This document shows, piece by piece, positions 1 to 10,662 of a stretch of DNA of 64,000 bases (the first letter of the stretch is position 1; every line of letters begins with the position of its first letter). The notes under the pieces are model-generated. The model ran no database searches. It saw nothing but the letters and a program-made list of their open reading frames with translations, and was not told the DNA's origin. This DNA comes from Akkermansia sp. (lineage in GTDB: Bacteria; Verrucomicrobiota; Verrucomicrobiia; Verrucomicrobiales; Akkermansiaceae), in assembly GCA_024405455.1 (NCBI GenBank), contig JAKSOT010000001.1, forward strand, positions 1-64,000. The letters are read 5' to 3'. Made by a program: the position numbers and the translations under genes.

Positions 1-1
1 G

Positions 2-304
2 CCGTACGTGATGCGCTACAACGCGGAGTACACGGGCGACAAGTTCCGCGAGATCGCGCGCGTGATGGGCGTTGCCGGAGTGGATGCCATGAGCCCCGCC
101 GAGTTCCGCAAGGCCGCCGTGGATGCCGTGGTCACCCTCTCCAAGGATGTGGGCATCCCCCAAACCCTCAAGGAAATCGGCGTGAAGGAGGAGGACCTGG
201 ACGCCCTCGCGGACGCCGCCATGGCGGATGTCTGCACCGGCGGCAACCCCCGCCCCTGCAACAAGCAGGAGCTGCTGGATCTCTACCGGGAAGCCTTTGG
301 GTGA
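2..304 (+). CDS. Iron-containing alcohol dehydrogenase (lactaldehyde reductase-like), C-terminal end
   Basis: The reading frame is open from the window edge and ends in a TGA, so only about the last 100 residues are present. The segment starting PYVMRYNAEYTGDKF and ending NPRPCNKQELLDLYREAFG is typical of the C-terminal helical domain of group III (Fe-dependent) alcohol dehydrogenases of the FucO/lactaldehyde reductase type. These reduce aldehydes with NAD(P)H in the cytoplasm. The metal-binding His residues and Rossmann part lie upstream, outside the window, so substrate cannot be judged. An internal GTG or ATG near position 8 is not a real start. Confidence 0.85.
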   Translation, partial: PYVMRYNAEYTGDKFREIARVMGVAGVDAMSPAEFRKAAVDAVVTLSKDVGIPQTLKEIGVKEEDLDALADAAMADVCTGGNPRPCNKQELLDLYREAFG

Positions 305-324
305 TTTACGATTTACAATTGACG

Positions 325-650
325 ATTTACAATTTGAGAATAATGCCGCGCCACAGGCGCGGTAGATTACAGGTTTCATCTGGCATCCTGCCAGATGAAA
401 CATTGTTGCATCGCGCCCCGTGGGCGCGCTCTATGTGAGCCATCCCAATGGCGACACAAGGTTAGCCCAGGCCGGAACACCGCCGACGGCCCCCGAAGGG
501 GCGCGCCCGAATCAAGGCCTGGGGGTGACCTCGTTGGTACTTCTCGGCACGGAGTCCCGCCGCATGGCTCAAAGCCAAGCGGGGCGGGATGTTTCACGCG
601 CGCGGAGCGCGCCTAACTTACAAATTGTCAATCGTCAATTGTAAATTGCA
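325..650 (+). repeat. Multi-hairpin intergenic repeat, copy A
   Basis: No gene is seen between the dehydrogenase and speA. The gap holds a copy of a dispersed element. In order: a GCGCC hairpin, a perfect 13-bp hairpin (GTTTCATCTGGCA, loop TCC, positions 373-401), a second GC hairpin, the block GAGCCATCCCAATGGCGACA (about 436-456), then CCCAGGCC/GGCCTGGG arms and an AGTCCCGCC block. Short AT-rich motifs of the TTACAATTGACGATTTAC type bracket it at 305-340 and 614-648. The same modules recur near 39.2-39.6 kb in opposite orientation. Confidence 0.8.
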
Positions 651-658
651 AATGGCCT

Positions 659-2596
<1,938 letters not shown>

Positions 2597-2612
2597 GGCG
2601 GGAGAGGGGCGG

Positions 2613-4349
2613 TTATTCGCTTTCTTGGTTGATGTTGACGATGGAGCCGCGGGTGTATCGGATGGCGGGGTGTTCCTGCAGGTACTCGTGCAGGATGATC
2701 TTCATGTATTCCGCGGTGTCCTTGTGCTTTTGGACGGAGTGGGATTCCGGGACGATGAATTCCTCGACGCCCCAGTTGATGTGGCTGGACCAGTAGGGCA
2801 CCACGCCATCGGAGCTGCGGGCGAGGAGGCCGCACCTGCCGCGGTTGCCGATGACGGAGAAGGTGGGCACGTCGCGAGTCTTGAGCCCTTGCAGGCCGCG
2901 GATGGAATATCCCTCCGGCGAGAGCTGGTCCACGCTGGTGAACCAGCGCGTCATCTCGGACGGGTTCAGCAGGAAGAGGTCCGGGTTCAGCGTGACCATG
3001 TTGATGGTCTCGTTCACGATGGCGAAGGGCAGCTCGATGAGCCCGGTGAGGAGCCGCACGATGCCGAAATCCGCCATGGGGGCGCCGCGGTGCGGCGTGG
3101 CGAAGTACACCACCATGCCGGCCTTCACGGGCCTGAAGAAATACAGTTGGCGGAACTGCTCCATGGCGGGGTCCTCAAAGGGCTTGTCGATGTGGCTCTT
3201 GTCTAGCTCGGCAAGCCGCGCGGGGTCCACCACCTCGGCGTTGACCAGCATGTTCCAGGGTTCCTCGCACTGGCTGAAGTGGGTGATGAGGCCGCCCATG
3301 GAGTGGCCCACCACCACCATGTTGTCCCAGTTGCGGTTGCGGTGTTTGGGGTCCACCTTCTCGCGCACGGCGGCGAGTGCCCCGCGGTAGGCGGCGGCGT
3401 TGTACACCCAGGCCGGGCCGGTGGGATAGTTGAAGTACCAGAACTGGAAGTTGTTGCGGATGTCCGGGTCCACGTACAGGCGGTTCACCAGCTGGCCGAA
3501 GGTTCTGGCGTCCGACAGCAGGCCGTGGGTGAGCACCACGGGTATCTTGTTGGGGTTGTAGGGCTGCAGGCTGGTGAGGCCGATGCTTTCACGCATCTTC
3601 TGCGGGCGCAGCAGGCCCAGGAAGCGGTTCTTGTCCTCGTAGGTGAGGCGCCAGTATATTTCCATGGGGGCGGAGAGGTCCGCCGCCAGTTGGTAGCACA
3701 GCCTGCCCACGTCGATGGTTTCCTGCTCCAGGCGCGGGATGAAGCGCAGGTTCGGGCGGGCGTTGCGCGGTGTGTCCGGGAAATCCAGCACGGCGGTGAG
3801 CGTGACCACGGTGCCCTGGGTGTGAGCGGACGCCAGGGCCGCGTCCTTGTCCTGCAGCTCCCTTGCAACATCGGCGGGCACCACGCCCACCAACGGCACG
3901 CCCAGTCCGGGGGCGACGTAGTGCTCCTTCAGGTACTCGAACTCCACCTCCCCGGCGGGCACGATGTCCTCGTACACCATCCGCAGGGAAGGCAGCGACA
4001 GCCCGGTGTGGGAGAAGTCCACGATATCCTGGAACGGCGTGGCGCCCGTGCTGCCCTCGGCGTGCACATCGTAGCGCAGTCGCGCCATCAGGGTTTCCAG
4101 GCGGCTGTTGTAGCGGTCGATGACGGCCTGCCGCCGCTCCGGCGCGAGGTCGGCGCGCTTGAGCTCCCGCCAATCATGGCGCAGCTGGTCCACGAGCATG
4201 CGGTCGGAGAAGGCCTCGCGGGTGAGCGCATGCTCCACATCGGGCTTGTCCGGCTTGGGAATCACGGGCGACTCGCAGGCGGCCAGCAGCGCCCATGCGG
4301 CTGCCAGCGCCAGTGCCAGGCGGGTTGCTCCGGAAGTTCCACGCGTCAT
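2613..4349 (-). CDS. Lipase-like alpha/beta-hydrolase lipoprotein
   Basis: 578 residues. The N-terminus has a positively charged start, a hydrophobic stretch and a lipobox LLAAC with Cys at about residue 25, so it is predicted to be lipid-anchored in the envelope. The middle has VVLTHGLLSDARTF (oxyanion region, about residue 270) and the nucleophile elbow VVGHSMGGLITHF (Ser about residue 350), and a late FIVPESHSVQKHK provides a plausible catalytic His. The fold is that of PGAP1/lipase-type esterases; substrate unknown. A promoter lies directly in front of the ATG, and speA follows closely in the same direction. Confidence 0.8.
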   Translation of the reverse strand: MTRGTSGATRLALALAAAWALLAACESPVIPKPDKPDVEHALTREAFSDRMLVDQLRHDWRELKRADLAPERRQAVIDRYNSRLETLMARLRYDVHAEGSTGATPFQDIVDFSHTGLSLPSLRMVYEDIVPAGEVEFEYLKEHYVAPGLGVPLVGVVPADVARELQDKDAALASAHTQGTVVTLTAVLDFPDTPRNARPNLRFIPRLEQETIDVGRLCYQLAADLSAPMEIYWRLTYEDKNRFLGLLRPQKMRESIGLTSLQPYNPNKIPVVLTHGLLSDARTFGQLVNRLYVDPDIRNNFQFWYFNYPTGPAWVYNAAAYRGALAAVREKVDPKHRNRNWDNMVVVGHSMGGLITHFSQCEEPWNMLVNAEVVDPARLAELDKSHIDKPFEDPAMEQFRQLYFFRPVKAGMVVYFATPHRGAPMADFGIVRLLTGLIELPFAIVNETINMVTLNPDLFLLNPSEMTRWFTSVDQLSPEGYSIRGLQGLKTRDVPTFSVIGNRGRCGLLARSSDGVVPYWSSHINWGVEEFIVPESHSVQKHKDTAEYMKIILHEYLQEHPAIRYTRGSIVNINQESE

Positions 4350-4355
4350 GCCGCC

Positions 4356-4383
4356 ATTGTATCAAAACGCCCCCGCACGTCAA
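4356..4383 (-). promoter_or_regulatory. Sigma70-type promoter of the lipoprotein gene
   Basis: On the minus strand: -35 TTGACG (4383-4378), 16-bp spacer, -10 TACAAT (4361-4356), then only 6 nt before the ATG at 4349. This predicts an essentially leaderless transcript. Confidence 0.7.
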
Positions 4384-4391
4384 CCTAACAA

Positions 4392-5231
4392 TCACGCCAG
4401 CGTGTCGCGGTGCAGGTGCACGCCGGTGAGCTCGTCGTGCAGCTCCGGGATGCCGCCCTGCAGGCGCGGGCCGAAGGATTCCACCAAACGGCAGACGGCC
4501 CGGCCTTCGCACGCATTCTCGTATTCCCGCACCCATTCCGCCTGCACGGATGCCGCATCCTCCGAGCATTCCGCCTGCGGGCAGCGCGGCAGGTGCAGCC
4601 GCCACGGCTTGGGCGTGAGACGCGCGCGCCAGCACGCCTGCTTGCGGCAGAGGTCCCGGTAGAGCGGGTCCACGTGCAGGCGGCGGAACAGGGTGTCCAC
4701 CAGCGAGGAATCGAGTTCAACGCCCTCCCCGGAAAGCAGCACGCGCCAGCCCTTGGCCGTGCGGTACAGCCGCATGGAGAGCTTCGGCAGCTCCGCGTGG
4801 ATCTGCCGCATCACATCCAGCAGACGCCGCTCCGGCGGCGTACCCGCGCCAAACAGCCCCTTCACCATCTCCCACAGGCTCGCCGGCGCCGTGTCCACAT
4901 CCGCAAAGCAGGTGTCCGTGCTGTTGACCACCAGCGCGCCGTAGCGGTTGCGCGTGATGACGTTGGCGGCGTCCACCGTGCGCCACACGGGCTCCAGCAG
5001 GCATGCCTCGTAGGTGTCGCCGTCCTGCCCGCGCAGCTTGCGCAGGGCGGCGCGCATGCGCTGCGCGGATGCCTCGGTGGGCGTGGCGGCAAAGAACTTC
5101 TGCATGATGTCCGCGTGCTGCTGGAGCATCTTCCACGCGGCCTGCATGGAGGAATGGGAAAACCCGGTCAGGCGGCAGGTGTAGTCGCCTATCCTCTGCT
5201 CCTTGCGAACCCAGTACGGCGGTATGTTCAT
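4392..5231 (-). CDS. Conserved protein of unknown function with a primase-like DhD motif
   Basis: 279 residues from the ATG at 5231, chosen because a promoter sits 6 nt upstream of it; the frame stays open further upstream without support. No function is assigned. Notable blocks are VITRNRYGALVVNSTDTCFADVD (about residues 80-102), RLYRTAKGWRVLL (about 150-162), and DPLYRDLCRKQACWRARLTPKPWR (about 187-210). From memory these belong to a widespread family of conserved hypothetical proteins. The CFADVD stretch resembles the hhDhD metal motif of archaeo-eukaryotic primases, but the sxH motif is not clear. Cytoplasmic, no signal peptide. Confidence 0.7.
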   Translation of the reverse strand: MNIPPYWVRKEQRIGDYTCRLTGFSHSSMQAAWKMLQQHADIMQKFFAATPTEASAQRMRAALRKLRGQDGDTYEACLLEPVWRTVDAANVITRNRYGALVVNSTDTCFADVDTAPASLWEMVKGLFGAGTPPERRLLDVMRQIHAELPKLSMRLYRTAKGWRVLLSGEGVELDSSLVDTLFRRLHVDPLYRDLCRKQACWRARLTPKPWRLHLPRCPQAECSEDAASVQAEWVREYENACEGRAVCRLVESFGPRLQGGIPELHDELTGVHLHRDTLA

Positions 5232-5237
5232 GGTGCC

Positions 5238-5266
5238 ATGGTACATGCCCCGCGGTGGGGTGTCAA
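5238..5266 (-). promoter_or_regulatory. Promoter of the DhD-motif gene
   Basis: Minus strand: -35 TTGACA (5266-5261), 17-bp spacer, -10 TACCAT (5243-5238), 6 nt to the ATG at 5231. Same geometry as the lipoprotein and ispG promoters. Confidence 0.65.
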
Positions 5267-5332
5267 GGCGCTTGTGGGCACGGAACACGGATGGCCATTT
5301 GGCATAATTTCGCAAAAAAATGAAGAAAAGGC

Positions 5333-5360
5333 TTGACAGGCGGGCGGATTTTGCTACACT
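5333..5360 (+). promoter_or_regulatory. Promoter of tRNA-Arg
   Basis: -35 TTGACA (5333-5338), 16-bp spacer, -10 TACACT (5355-5360), about 30 bp before the mature tRNA. It may also drive the tmRNA 68 bp further on. Confidence 0.75.
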
Positions 5361-5391
5361 TCGTCCACCGCGCAAGCGGTTCCTTCGGGAT

Positions 5392-5465
5392 GCGCCGGTA
5401 GCTCAATTGGATAGAGCATCTGACTACGGATCAGAAGGTTCGGGGTTCGAATCCCTGCCGGCGTG
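5392..5465 (+). tRNA. tRNA-Arg (anticodon ACG)
   Basis: A full cloverleaf folds. Acceptor GCGCCGG (5392-5398) pairs with CCGGCGT (5458-5464). The D arm is GCTC/GAGC, the anticodon arm TCTGA/TCAGA with loop CTACGGA (anticodon ACG at 5426-5428), and the T arm CGGGG/CCCTG with loop TTCGAAT. Discriminator G5465; CCA is not encoded (CTA follows). The ACG anticodon is presumably edited to ICG by TadA. Confidence 0.95.
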
Positions 5466-5533
5466 CTACACTTGCCCTGCCCTACGACCCTGCAAACGCG
5501 TCCTCTTCGGCCCGGCTTGTGCACATACAACAT

Positions 5534-5891
5534 GGGGGCGTCTTTGGTTTCGACTGAACACTCGAGATGCCGGCTGCATGTGGAGGTTGAACGGCTGGCC
5601 TCCTTAAAAGCCGCTCAAAACATTAAGTGCCTATTCCAATAACGAATACGCCATGGCTGCGTAACTAACGCACCCAGACCCAAGCCCCGACGCCTACTAG
5701 GGGTGCGGGTCCTAGCTCAGTAGGCTGGCCTGCGGCGGGGATACCGCGCCGTTGGCGACATCCACAGGTATCTGGCTAGGTGCAAGGCCGACGCAGAGCG
5801 GAGCACCGGCGAGAGCAGCAATCTGCGTCTGAACATGGAGATGCTTGCATCAACGGTGTCCAGGACAGGGGTTCGACCCCCCTCGCCTCCA
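5534..5891 (+). ncRNA. ssrA: tmRNA (ssrA)
   Basis: The tRNA-like ends pair: 5' GGGGGCG (5534-5540) with 3' CGCCTCC (5884-5890), discriminator A5891. The start has GTCTTTGGTTTCGACTGAAC and the end CAGGGGTTCGACCCCCCTCGC, both hallmarks of tmRNA. The tag frame is read at 5629-5664 as AYSNNEYAMAA followed by TAA; resumption at GCC 5629 is inferred from the A at -4. CCA is not encoded. The product rescues stalled ribosomes with SmpB and marks the nascent peptide for proteolysis. Confidence 0.95.
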
Positions 5892-5900
5892 CTATGAAGC

Positions 5901-5932
5901 AACCGCCCGTTCCAAACATGGGACGGGCGGTT
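5901..5932 (+). terminator. Stem-loop after tmRNA
   Basis: AACCGCCCGT (5901-5910) pairs perfectly with ACGGGCGGTT (5923-5932) across a 12-nt loop. Only a weak T-run follows. It also lies just downstream of the convergent ispG stop (5958), so it may serve both transcripts. Confidence 0.6.
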
Positions 5933-5957
5933 GTGTTGCATACGGGTATGCGGCGGC

Positions 5958-7700
5958 TCACCTGGGGTCCACCCAGCGGCCGTGCTTCTTGATGAGGGCG
6001 ATGAGGTGGTCCACGGCCTCCTCCTGCGGGATGTTCATCTCCACGGGGGTGTGGCCCACGTACAGGTTGATTTTGTTGGGCGCGCCGCCCACGTAGCCGA
6101 AATCGGCGTCGCTCATCTCGCCGGGACCGTTGACGATACAGCCCATGACGGCGATCTTGACGCCCTTGAGGTGGCCCATGGCGGCGCGGATGCGGGCGGA
6201 GGCCTCCTGGATGTTGTAGTGGGTGCGGCCGCAGGACGGGCAGGAGACGAACTCGGTCTTGCTGACGCGCACGCCGGCGGCCTGCAGCAGGTTGAACGCC
6301 AGGCGCGCGGCCTTCTCCGGGTCCTTCTCCGTGCGGATGCACACGGCGTTGCCGATGCCGTCGCACAGCAGGGAGCCGATGTTCACGCCCGCGGCCATGG
6401 GCGCGGAAAGCGGGCTTTCCCCGCCGAGCGTGTCCTTGAGCATGATGGGATGGCGCGCGGGGATGAGTGCGGCCAGCAGGCGGAACGCCTGCACGGGCGG
6501 CATGTCCACGCCGTCCTTCACGGTCACCAGCGTGGCGGGGGCATCCTGCAGCGCGGCCACTGATGCGGCGTCGCGCGGGTCCACCTCCACGGCGGCGGCG
6601 TCCTCGCAGGAAATCTCCGGCATGAAGTCGCCCATGTGTTCGGCATCCAACGCGGCGATGGAGGCGGCGGGCAGCACCACGCGCACGGGCTCGTTCCAGC
6701 CCAGGCTCATGCCGCCGCGCTGTATCACATCCGCCTTGCGCTTGTGGTAGGCGAAGGGATTGACGACGGCTTCCGGCTCCTGCGCGGGAGCGGAGCCGTG
6801 CCCGCCCGCGCCGGGCTGGAAGGGGGCGGCCAGCTCGAACCCGGGAGCCACCTCGTGCACGGGGTCTTCCGTGAGGGAAACGCGCAGGGTGTCGCCGATG
6901 CCGTCGGCCAGCAGGGAACCGATGCCGCACGCGCTCTTGATGCGGGCGTCCTCTCCCTCGCCGGCCTCGGTCACGCCCAGGTGGATGGGGTAGTTCCAGT
7001 CGTCGCCCTCCTCCGCCAGACGCTTCACGAGCAGGCGGTACGCCTGGATCATCACCTTCACGTTGGACGACTTCATGGAGAACACCAGCTGGTGGTAATT
7101 GAGGTCGCGCGCAATGCGGGCGAACTCCAGCGCGCTTTCCACCATGCCCTCCGGGGTGTCGCCGAAGCGGTTGAGGATGCGGTCGGAGAGGGAGCCGTGG
7201 TTGGCGCCCAGGCGCATGGCGCGGCCGTGCTCCTTGCAGAAGAGCACCAGCGGCGTGAAGGCCTCGCGGATTTTCTCCAGCTCCTCCTCGTATTCCGCGT
7301 CCGTGTAGTCGCGCTCCACGAACTTCTTCTTGTCCACGAAGTTGCCGGGGTTCACGCGGATTTTCTCCACCCACTTGGCGGCCTCCATGGCGGCGTCCGG
7401 CTTGAAGTGGATGTCCGCCACCAGCGGCACATTGCACCCCGCGGCGCGCAGCTCGCGCGCGATGTTCTCCAGGTTCGCCGCGTACACCTTGGTCTGCGCC
7501 GTCAACCTGATAATCTCGCAACCCGCCTCCGCCAGCGCCAGGGATTCCCGCACGCAGGACGCGGTGTCCAGCGTGTCGCTGGTGAGCATGGACTGGATGC
7601 GGATGGGGTTCTCGCCGCCGATTCCGGAGTTTCCGACGGCGACCTCGCGCGTGGCGCGGCGGATGTAGCGGTAGAGGCTGGGGCAATGAAGCTGGCTCAT
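5958..7700 (-). CDS. ispG: 4-hydroxy-3-methylbut-2-enyl diphosphate synthase, large form
   Basis: 580 residues, the long IspG/GcpE type with an extra middle domain, known in Chlamydiae, Bacteroidetes and plastids (the short form is about 370). It converts MEcPP to HMBPP in the MEP isoprenoid pathway. The N-terminal TIM barrel begins GNSGIGGENPIRIQSMLTSD; the C-terminal Fe-S domain holds CPSCGRTHYNIQEA and VMGCIVNGPGE, giving the three Cys ligands of the 4Fe-4S cluster. Start ATG at 7700 is fixed by a promoter 6 nt upstream. Confidence 0.95.
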   Translation of the reverse strand: MSQLHCPSLYRYIRRATREVAVGNSGIGGENPIRIQSMLTSDTLDTASCVRESLALAEAGCEIIRLTAQTKVYAANLENIARELRAAGCNVPLVADIHFKPDAAMEAAKWVEKIRVNPGNFVDKKKFVERDYTDAEYEEELEKIREAFTPLVLFCKEHGRAMRLGANHGSLSDRILNRFGDTPEGMVESALEFARIARDLNYHQLVFSMKSSNVKVMIQAYRLLVKRLAEEGDDWNYPIHLGVTEAGEGEDARIKSACGIGSLLADGIGDTLRVSLTEDPVHEVAPGFELAAPFQPGAGGHGSAPAQEPEAVVNPFAYHKRKADVIQRGGMSLGWNEPVRVVLPAASIAALDAEHMGDFMPEISCEDAAAVEVDPRDAASVAALQDAPATLVTVKDGVDMPPVQAFRLLAALIPARHPIMLKDTLGGESPLSAPMAAGVNIGSLLCDGIGNAVCIRTEKDPEKAARLAFNLLQAAGVRVSKTEFVSCPSCGRTHYNIQEASARIRAAMGHLKGVKIAVMGCIVNGPGEMSDADFGYVGGAPNKINLYVGHTPVEMNIPQEEAVDHLIALIKKHGRWVDPR

Positions 7701-7706
7701 GCCACC

Positions 7707-7734
7707 ATTGTACGCCGCCGCGCCGACGATTCAA
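7707..7734 (-). promoter_or_regulatory. Promoter of ispG
   Basis: Minus strand: -35 TTGAAT (7734-7729), 16-bp spacer, -10 TACAAT (7712-7707), 6 nt to the ispG ATG. The stretch TACAATGGTGGCATG is nearly the same as at the lipoprotein gene. Confidence 0.7.
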
Positions 7735-7767
7735 GACAAAAGGGCTGCCCGCATGCGCATTTCCGCC

Positions 7768-7795
7768 TTGCGCGCGCGGGGAAATCTGGTAGGAT
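7768..7795 (+). promoter_or_regulatory. Promoter of the secreted-protein gene
   Basis: -35 TTGCGC (7768-7773), 16-bp spacer, -10 TAGGAT (7790-7795), 7 nt to the ATG at 7803. Weaker match than the others but same near-leaderless geometry. Confidence 0.45.
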
Positions 7796-7802
7796 AGGGG
7801 GC

Positions 7803-8639
7803 ATGAAAATTGGAACGACAGCATGTGCCCTGTTGGTGGCGCTGGCGGGCGTGAGCCTGGCGCAGAGCGAGTATGCGCGCGAGGCGGCCAACGAGGCCCG
7901 CAACTACGGCACCGCCGTGCGCAGCTGCGATATGCGCTGGGTGCTGGAGGCCATGTACCCCCCGCTGCGCAACACCTACGCAGAGATGCTCGTCAACCGC
8001 GAGAACCCGTCCGCCGAGGCCGCCGCCGCACGCCGCATCATGGGGCTGGACAAGAAGCCCGGCGAGACGTCTACGGAGCGCGCACGCCGCGAGGAGGAGA
8101 ACCGCCGACGCCTGGCGGAGAGCAACAAGGCCCTCCTGCAGCGCTACGTCCAGATGGGCGAGGACATGAAGAAGCAGGGGCTCAAGATTGAAAGCTATTC
8201 CATCGGCACGCCCACGGGCGAGTACGTGGTCACCCCCGCCAACGCCACGGCTTCCTCCGTCCACCGCGCGGAGGTGGACCGCCGCTTCCGCGAGGAGGGG
8301 GACAACCGCACCAGCAACGGCTCGCCGGAGCAGCCCCCCAGGGGGCAATTCAGCCTGACGGGCGAGACGGCGGACCGCTCGCGCATCGTCATCATCCCCA
8401 CCACGCTGGTGGTGAGCATGCCCGGGCCGAACGGCGCGCGCACCCGCGTGGAGCGCAAGAGCTACATCTACGCCGTGCGTGATGAAATCATCTCCGACGA
8501 CGGCGCCAACCGCGAGACCAAGAAGAACAAGTGGTACCTCATCGACGGCAACACGAACGTGGGCACCCTGCGCACGTTCTTCCCGGACCTGCCGCTCTAC
8601 CTGGACCGCCCGACCTGCGGGGAGCGCGTGCTCAACTGA
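7803..8639 (+). CDS. Secreted protein of unknown function
   Basis: 278 residues from ATG 7803; the frame is open far upstream through antisense ispG, but only this start gives a signal peptide (MKIGTTACALLVALAGVSLAQS, cleavage near residue 20-21). The mature part is charged, with a helical stretch ERARREEENRRRLAESNKALLQRYVQMGEDM and a later part ending KWYLIDGNTNVGTLRTFFPDLPLYLDRPTCGERVLN, compatible with a periplasmic or surface location. I do not recognise a family. The helicase gene follows after 31 bp on the same strand. Confidence 0.75.
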   Translation: MKIGTTACALLVALAGVSLAQSEYAREAANEARNYGTAVRSCDMRWVLEAMYPPLRNTYAEMLVNRENPSAEAAAARRIMGLDKKPGETSTERARREEENRRRLAESNKALLQRYVQMGEDMKKQGLKIESYSIGTPTGEYVVTPANATASSVHRAEVDRRFREEGDNRTSNGSPEQPPRGQFSLTGETADRSRIVIIPTTLVVSMPGPNGARTRVERKSYIYAVRDEIISDDGANRETKKNKWYLIDGNTNVGTLRTFFPDLPLYLDRPTCGERVLN

Positions 8640-8670
8640 AAACCCCTATCCCAACCTACCCTCATCCACA

Positions 8671-10662
8671 GTGGCATGGCTCACTGAACAGACACTCAGC
8701 GACTTTTCCGAAACGGGCGTGCTCTCCGGCGCGACCGGGTTTGAGTTCCGTCCCCAGCAGCAGCAGATGGCCGCCGCGGTGGCGGAGGCCCTGGAGAACG
8801 GCGAGCCCCTGCTGGTGGAGGCCGGCACGGGCGTGGGCAAATCGCTCGCGTACCTCATCCCGTCCATCCGCTTTGCGCTGCAGAACGGCCGCAAGGCGGT
8901 GATTTCCACGCACACCATCAACCTGCAGGAGCAGCTGTTCCACAAGGATATCCCCACGGTGAAGAAGGCGCTGGGCTGCCAGTTCCAAGCCGCCCTGCTG
9001 AAGGGCCGCGCCAACTACCTGTGCAAGACCCGCCTGCGCCGCGCCATGGAGCAGTCCAAGGACCTATTCAACCAGGAGGAGGCACGCCAGCTGCACCAGC
9101 TCATGGAGTGGTACCGGCAGTGCCCGGAAGGCTCGCTCGCGGAGCTGCCGGACGAGCTTGAAATCTCCCCCAAGGTGTGGGCGCAGGTGTGCAGCGAGAA
9201 CCACGTGTGCACCGCCCGCAACTGCGGCCAGGACTGCCCGTACCAGGCCGCGCGCCGACGCGTGCAGGATGCGGATGTGGTGGTGCTCAACCACACGCTC
9301 TTCTTCGGTCTGCTCTCGCTGGCGGACCAGATGGCGCCGGAGGACGAGGAGCGTTTCGACGGCTTCATCTTCCCCGGCGATTTCGTGATACTGGACGAGG
9401 CGCACACCATCGAGAACGTGGCCGCCCAGCAGCTCGGCATCTCCCTGCGGGAAGCCGATTTGAAGTACGACCTGCTGCGCCTCTACAACCCGCGCACCCA
9501 CAAGGGCAGCATGCGCCAAATCGCCACGCCCAACCTCATCCAGCTCATCGAGGACGCACAGACCGCCACCGAGGAATTCTTCAAAGCCGCGCGCGCAGAC
9601 TGCCGCCTGGTGGAGAACCACGGCACCGTGCGCCTCCGCACGCCGGACTGGACCGATGATATTTTGTCTCCCCCGCTGCACGATTTGTATCTGGAGGTGC
9701 ACAACATGGCAAAGGAGGAGGAGAACGAGCTCACCCGCGCCGAGCTCAAGGACACCGCCGCCCGACTGCTGGCCTTCACCGCCACCGCCAAGGAATGCGT
9801 CCACCTCACGGAGCTGGAGTCCTCCGTCTACTGGGCGGAAACCAGCGGCCAGGAGGGCGCCTACACCAACATCGCCTCCGCCCTGGTGAACGTGGCGGAC
9901 GTGCTGCGCGAAAAACTTTTCGAGAGCGGCCGCACCTGCATCTGCACCAGCGCCACCCTCTCCAGCGGTGTGCGCGGCATGTCGTACTTCGCCGGCCGCG
10001 TGGGCGCGGAAACCGCACGCGCCCTCCGCATCGGCAGCCCCTTCAACTTCGCAGAGCAGATGCGCGTCGTCGTCGCCAAATCCATGCCCCCGCCACCGCC
10101 CGCGTCCGACGACAACGAGTACAAGGCCGCGCTCTCCGATTGGATCATGCGCGCGCTGGACATGAGCAGCGGCCGCGCCTTCGTGCTCTTCACCAGCTAC
10201 GCCCTGCTGCGCGACCAGGTGGCGCGCCTGAAACCCTTCTGCGCACAGCGCGGGTGGCCCCTGCTCTCACAGGGAGACGGGCGCGACCGCTCCCGCCTGC
10301 TGCATTTGTTCAAGGACGAGGTGGACAGCGTGCTCATGGGCACGGACAGCTTCTGGATGGGCGTGGACGTGCCGGGCGAGGCGCTCTCCAACGTCATCAT
10401 CACGCGCATCCCCTTCGAGTCCCCCGGCAACCCGCTCGTGGAGGCCCGCATCGAGGACGTCACCAACCGCGGCGGCAACGGCTTCAACGACTACTCGCTG
10501 CCGGAGGCCGTCCTCAAATTCCGCCAGGGCATCGGCCGCCTCATCCGCTCCAAGACCGACACCGGCCTCATCGTCCTGCTGGATTCCCGCATCACCGCCA
10601 AATACTACGGCCGCAGCTTCATGCTCGCCATCCCGGAGCAGGCCCGCCGCGAATTCCTGTGA
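8671..10662 (+). CDS. dinG: DinG-family ATP-dependent DNA helicase
   Basis: 663 residues from GTG 8671, the first plausible start after the preceding stop; no in-frame ATG occurs there. Superfamily 2, XPD/DinG type with an Fe-S domain: Walker A EAGTGVGKS (about residues 50-58), Cys ligands in NYLCKTR and in CSENHVCTARNCGQDCPYQ (about 117 and 173-192), DEAH box LDEAHTIENVA (about 241), and the C-terminal GIGRLIRSKTDTGLIVLLDSR motif VI region. These unwind DNA 5' to 3', including R-loops. Probably co-transcribed with the secreted-protein gene. Confidence 0.9.
   Translation: MAWLTEQTLSDFSETGVLSGATGFEFRPQQQQMAAAVAEALENGEPLLVEAGTGVGKSLAYLIPSIRFALQNGRKAVISTHTINLQEQLFHKDIPTVKKALGCQFQAALLKGRANYLCKTRLRRAMEQSKDLFNQEEARQLHQLMEWYRQCPEGSLAELPDELEISPKVWAQVCSENHVCTARNCGQDCPYQAARRRVQDADVVVLNHTLFFGLLSLADQMAPEDEERFDGFIFPGDFVILDEAHTIENVAAQQLGISLREADLKYDLLRLYNPRTHKGSMRQIATPNLIQLIEDAQTATEEFFKAARADCRLVENHGTVRLRTPDWTDDILSPPLHDLYLEVHNMAKEEENELTRAELKDTAARLLAFTATAKECVHLTELESSVYWAETSGQEGAYTNIASALVNVADVLREKLFESGRTCICTSATLSSGVRGMSYFAGRVGAETARALRIGSPFNFAEQMRVVVAKSMPPPPPASDDNEYKAALSDWIMRALDMSSGRAFVLFTSYALLRDQVARLKPFCAQRGWPLLSQGDGRDRSRLLHLFKDEVDSVLMGTDSFWMGVDVPGEALSNVIITRIPFESPGNPLVEARIEDVTNRGGNGFNDYSLPEAVLKFRQGIGRLIRSKTDTGLIVLLDSRITAKYYGRSFMLAIPEQARREFL

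Noticed and set aside
2-13. Start codon of a small gene at the left edge
   Set aside because: The frame runs on to the window edge and matches the C-terminal part of a dehydrogenase.
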